Source: CALAZP01 sp041164265 (GTDB taxonomy: Bacteria > Bacteroidota > Bacteroidia > Chitinophagales > Saprospiraceae). From it: 33,861 bases of DNA. The position numbers and the translations under genes were made by a program. Every line of letters begins with the position of its first letter. Within the stretch, counting starts at the first letter, position 1. Positions 33,801 to 33,861 of the stretch are shown here, one piece after another. Location of the stretch: positions 1-33,861 of the forward strand of contig JBEAPR010000001.1 in NCBI GenBank assembly GCA_041164265.1, read 5' to 3'. The notes beneath the pieces were generated by a model, which did no database searches, was not told the origin of the DNA, and worked only from the letters and a program-made list of their open reading frames with translations.

Positions 33801-33861
33801 GGTAATTTTTCGTTTAAGTTTTAGTACCTGCCAATATAATCAGATATTTTTAAGTAGTATT

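Noticed and set aside
1..33861. tRNA genes, CRISPR arrays, insertion sequences, prophage
   Set aside because: No cloverleaf-like sequence, no regularly spaced repeats, no transposase, integrase or phage protein in any frame.

Overview
This window looks like chromosomal DNA from a free-living or environmental member of the Bacteroidota (Saprospiria, Cytophagia or Chitinophagia type). The signs are two TonB-dependent receptors with carboxypeptidase-regulatory-like N-terminal domains, a metalloprotease with a C-terminal type IX secretion (T9SS) sorting domain, a LytS/LytTR two-component pair, several lipoproteins with classic lipoboxes, little visible Shine-Dalgarno sequence before starts, and a few upstream matches to the Bacteroidota -7 element TAnnTTTG. 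There is no rRNA, tRNA, CRISPR array, transposase or phage gene that I can see; base composition looks even throughout.

Layout. (1) 1-12645: a DNA-repair set on the minus strand (MBL-fold exonuclease, ATP-dependent ligase and, separated from them by about 9 kb, the N-terminal part of a DEXH helicase). Between them lie an M43-type T9SS-secreted protease, an alpha-carbonic anhydrase lipoprotein, a TonB-dependent outer-membrane protein, a LytS-type kinase with its LytTR regulator, and a large zinc metalloprotease. The divergent kinase/receptor intergenic region carries a 21-bp-spaced direct repeat that looks like a LytTR operator. (2) 12687-18582: DNA-3-methyladenine glycosylase I; a minus-strand TonB receptor / TMEM220-like / exported sugar isomerase-like operon; a plus-strand sulfotransferase-like gene followed by an exported DUF1080 protein. 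(3) 18799-20002: an AAA_14/DUF4143 ATPase whose natural ATG is followed by an in-frame TAG, with a perfect 43-bp palindrome ending on that ATG. (4) 20063-23083: a ribonucleotide reductase operon nrdB-nrdA with a strong terminator; the small subunit has the residue pattern (E67, K71, Y104) remembered for the manganese-dependent class Id enzyme of Flavobacterium johnsoniae. (5) 23084-33800: a minus-strand catabolic run: MFS transporter (own terminator), DUF1080 lipoprotein, exported DUF1080 protein, Gfo/Idh/MocA oxidoreductase, M1 metallopeptidase, an unrecognised exported protein, a cytoplasmic TIM-barrel isomerase/lyase and an S9 prolyl-oligopeptidase-type peptidase.

How they may work together: the DUF1080 + Gfo/Idh/MocA + TIM-barrel isomerase combination matches the parts of the recently described 3-keto-glycoside route of glycan breakdown, here mixed with two peptidases and a transporter, which suggests (inference) use of glycosylated peptides or similar mixed substrates. 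The kinase/regulator pair probably controls the divergent TonB receptor and carbonic anhydrase. All functional calls rest on reading motifs by eye; no database search was possible.
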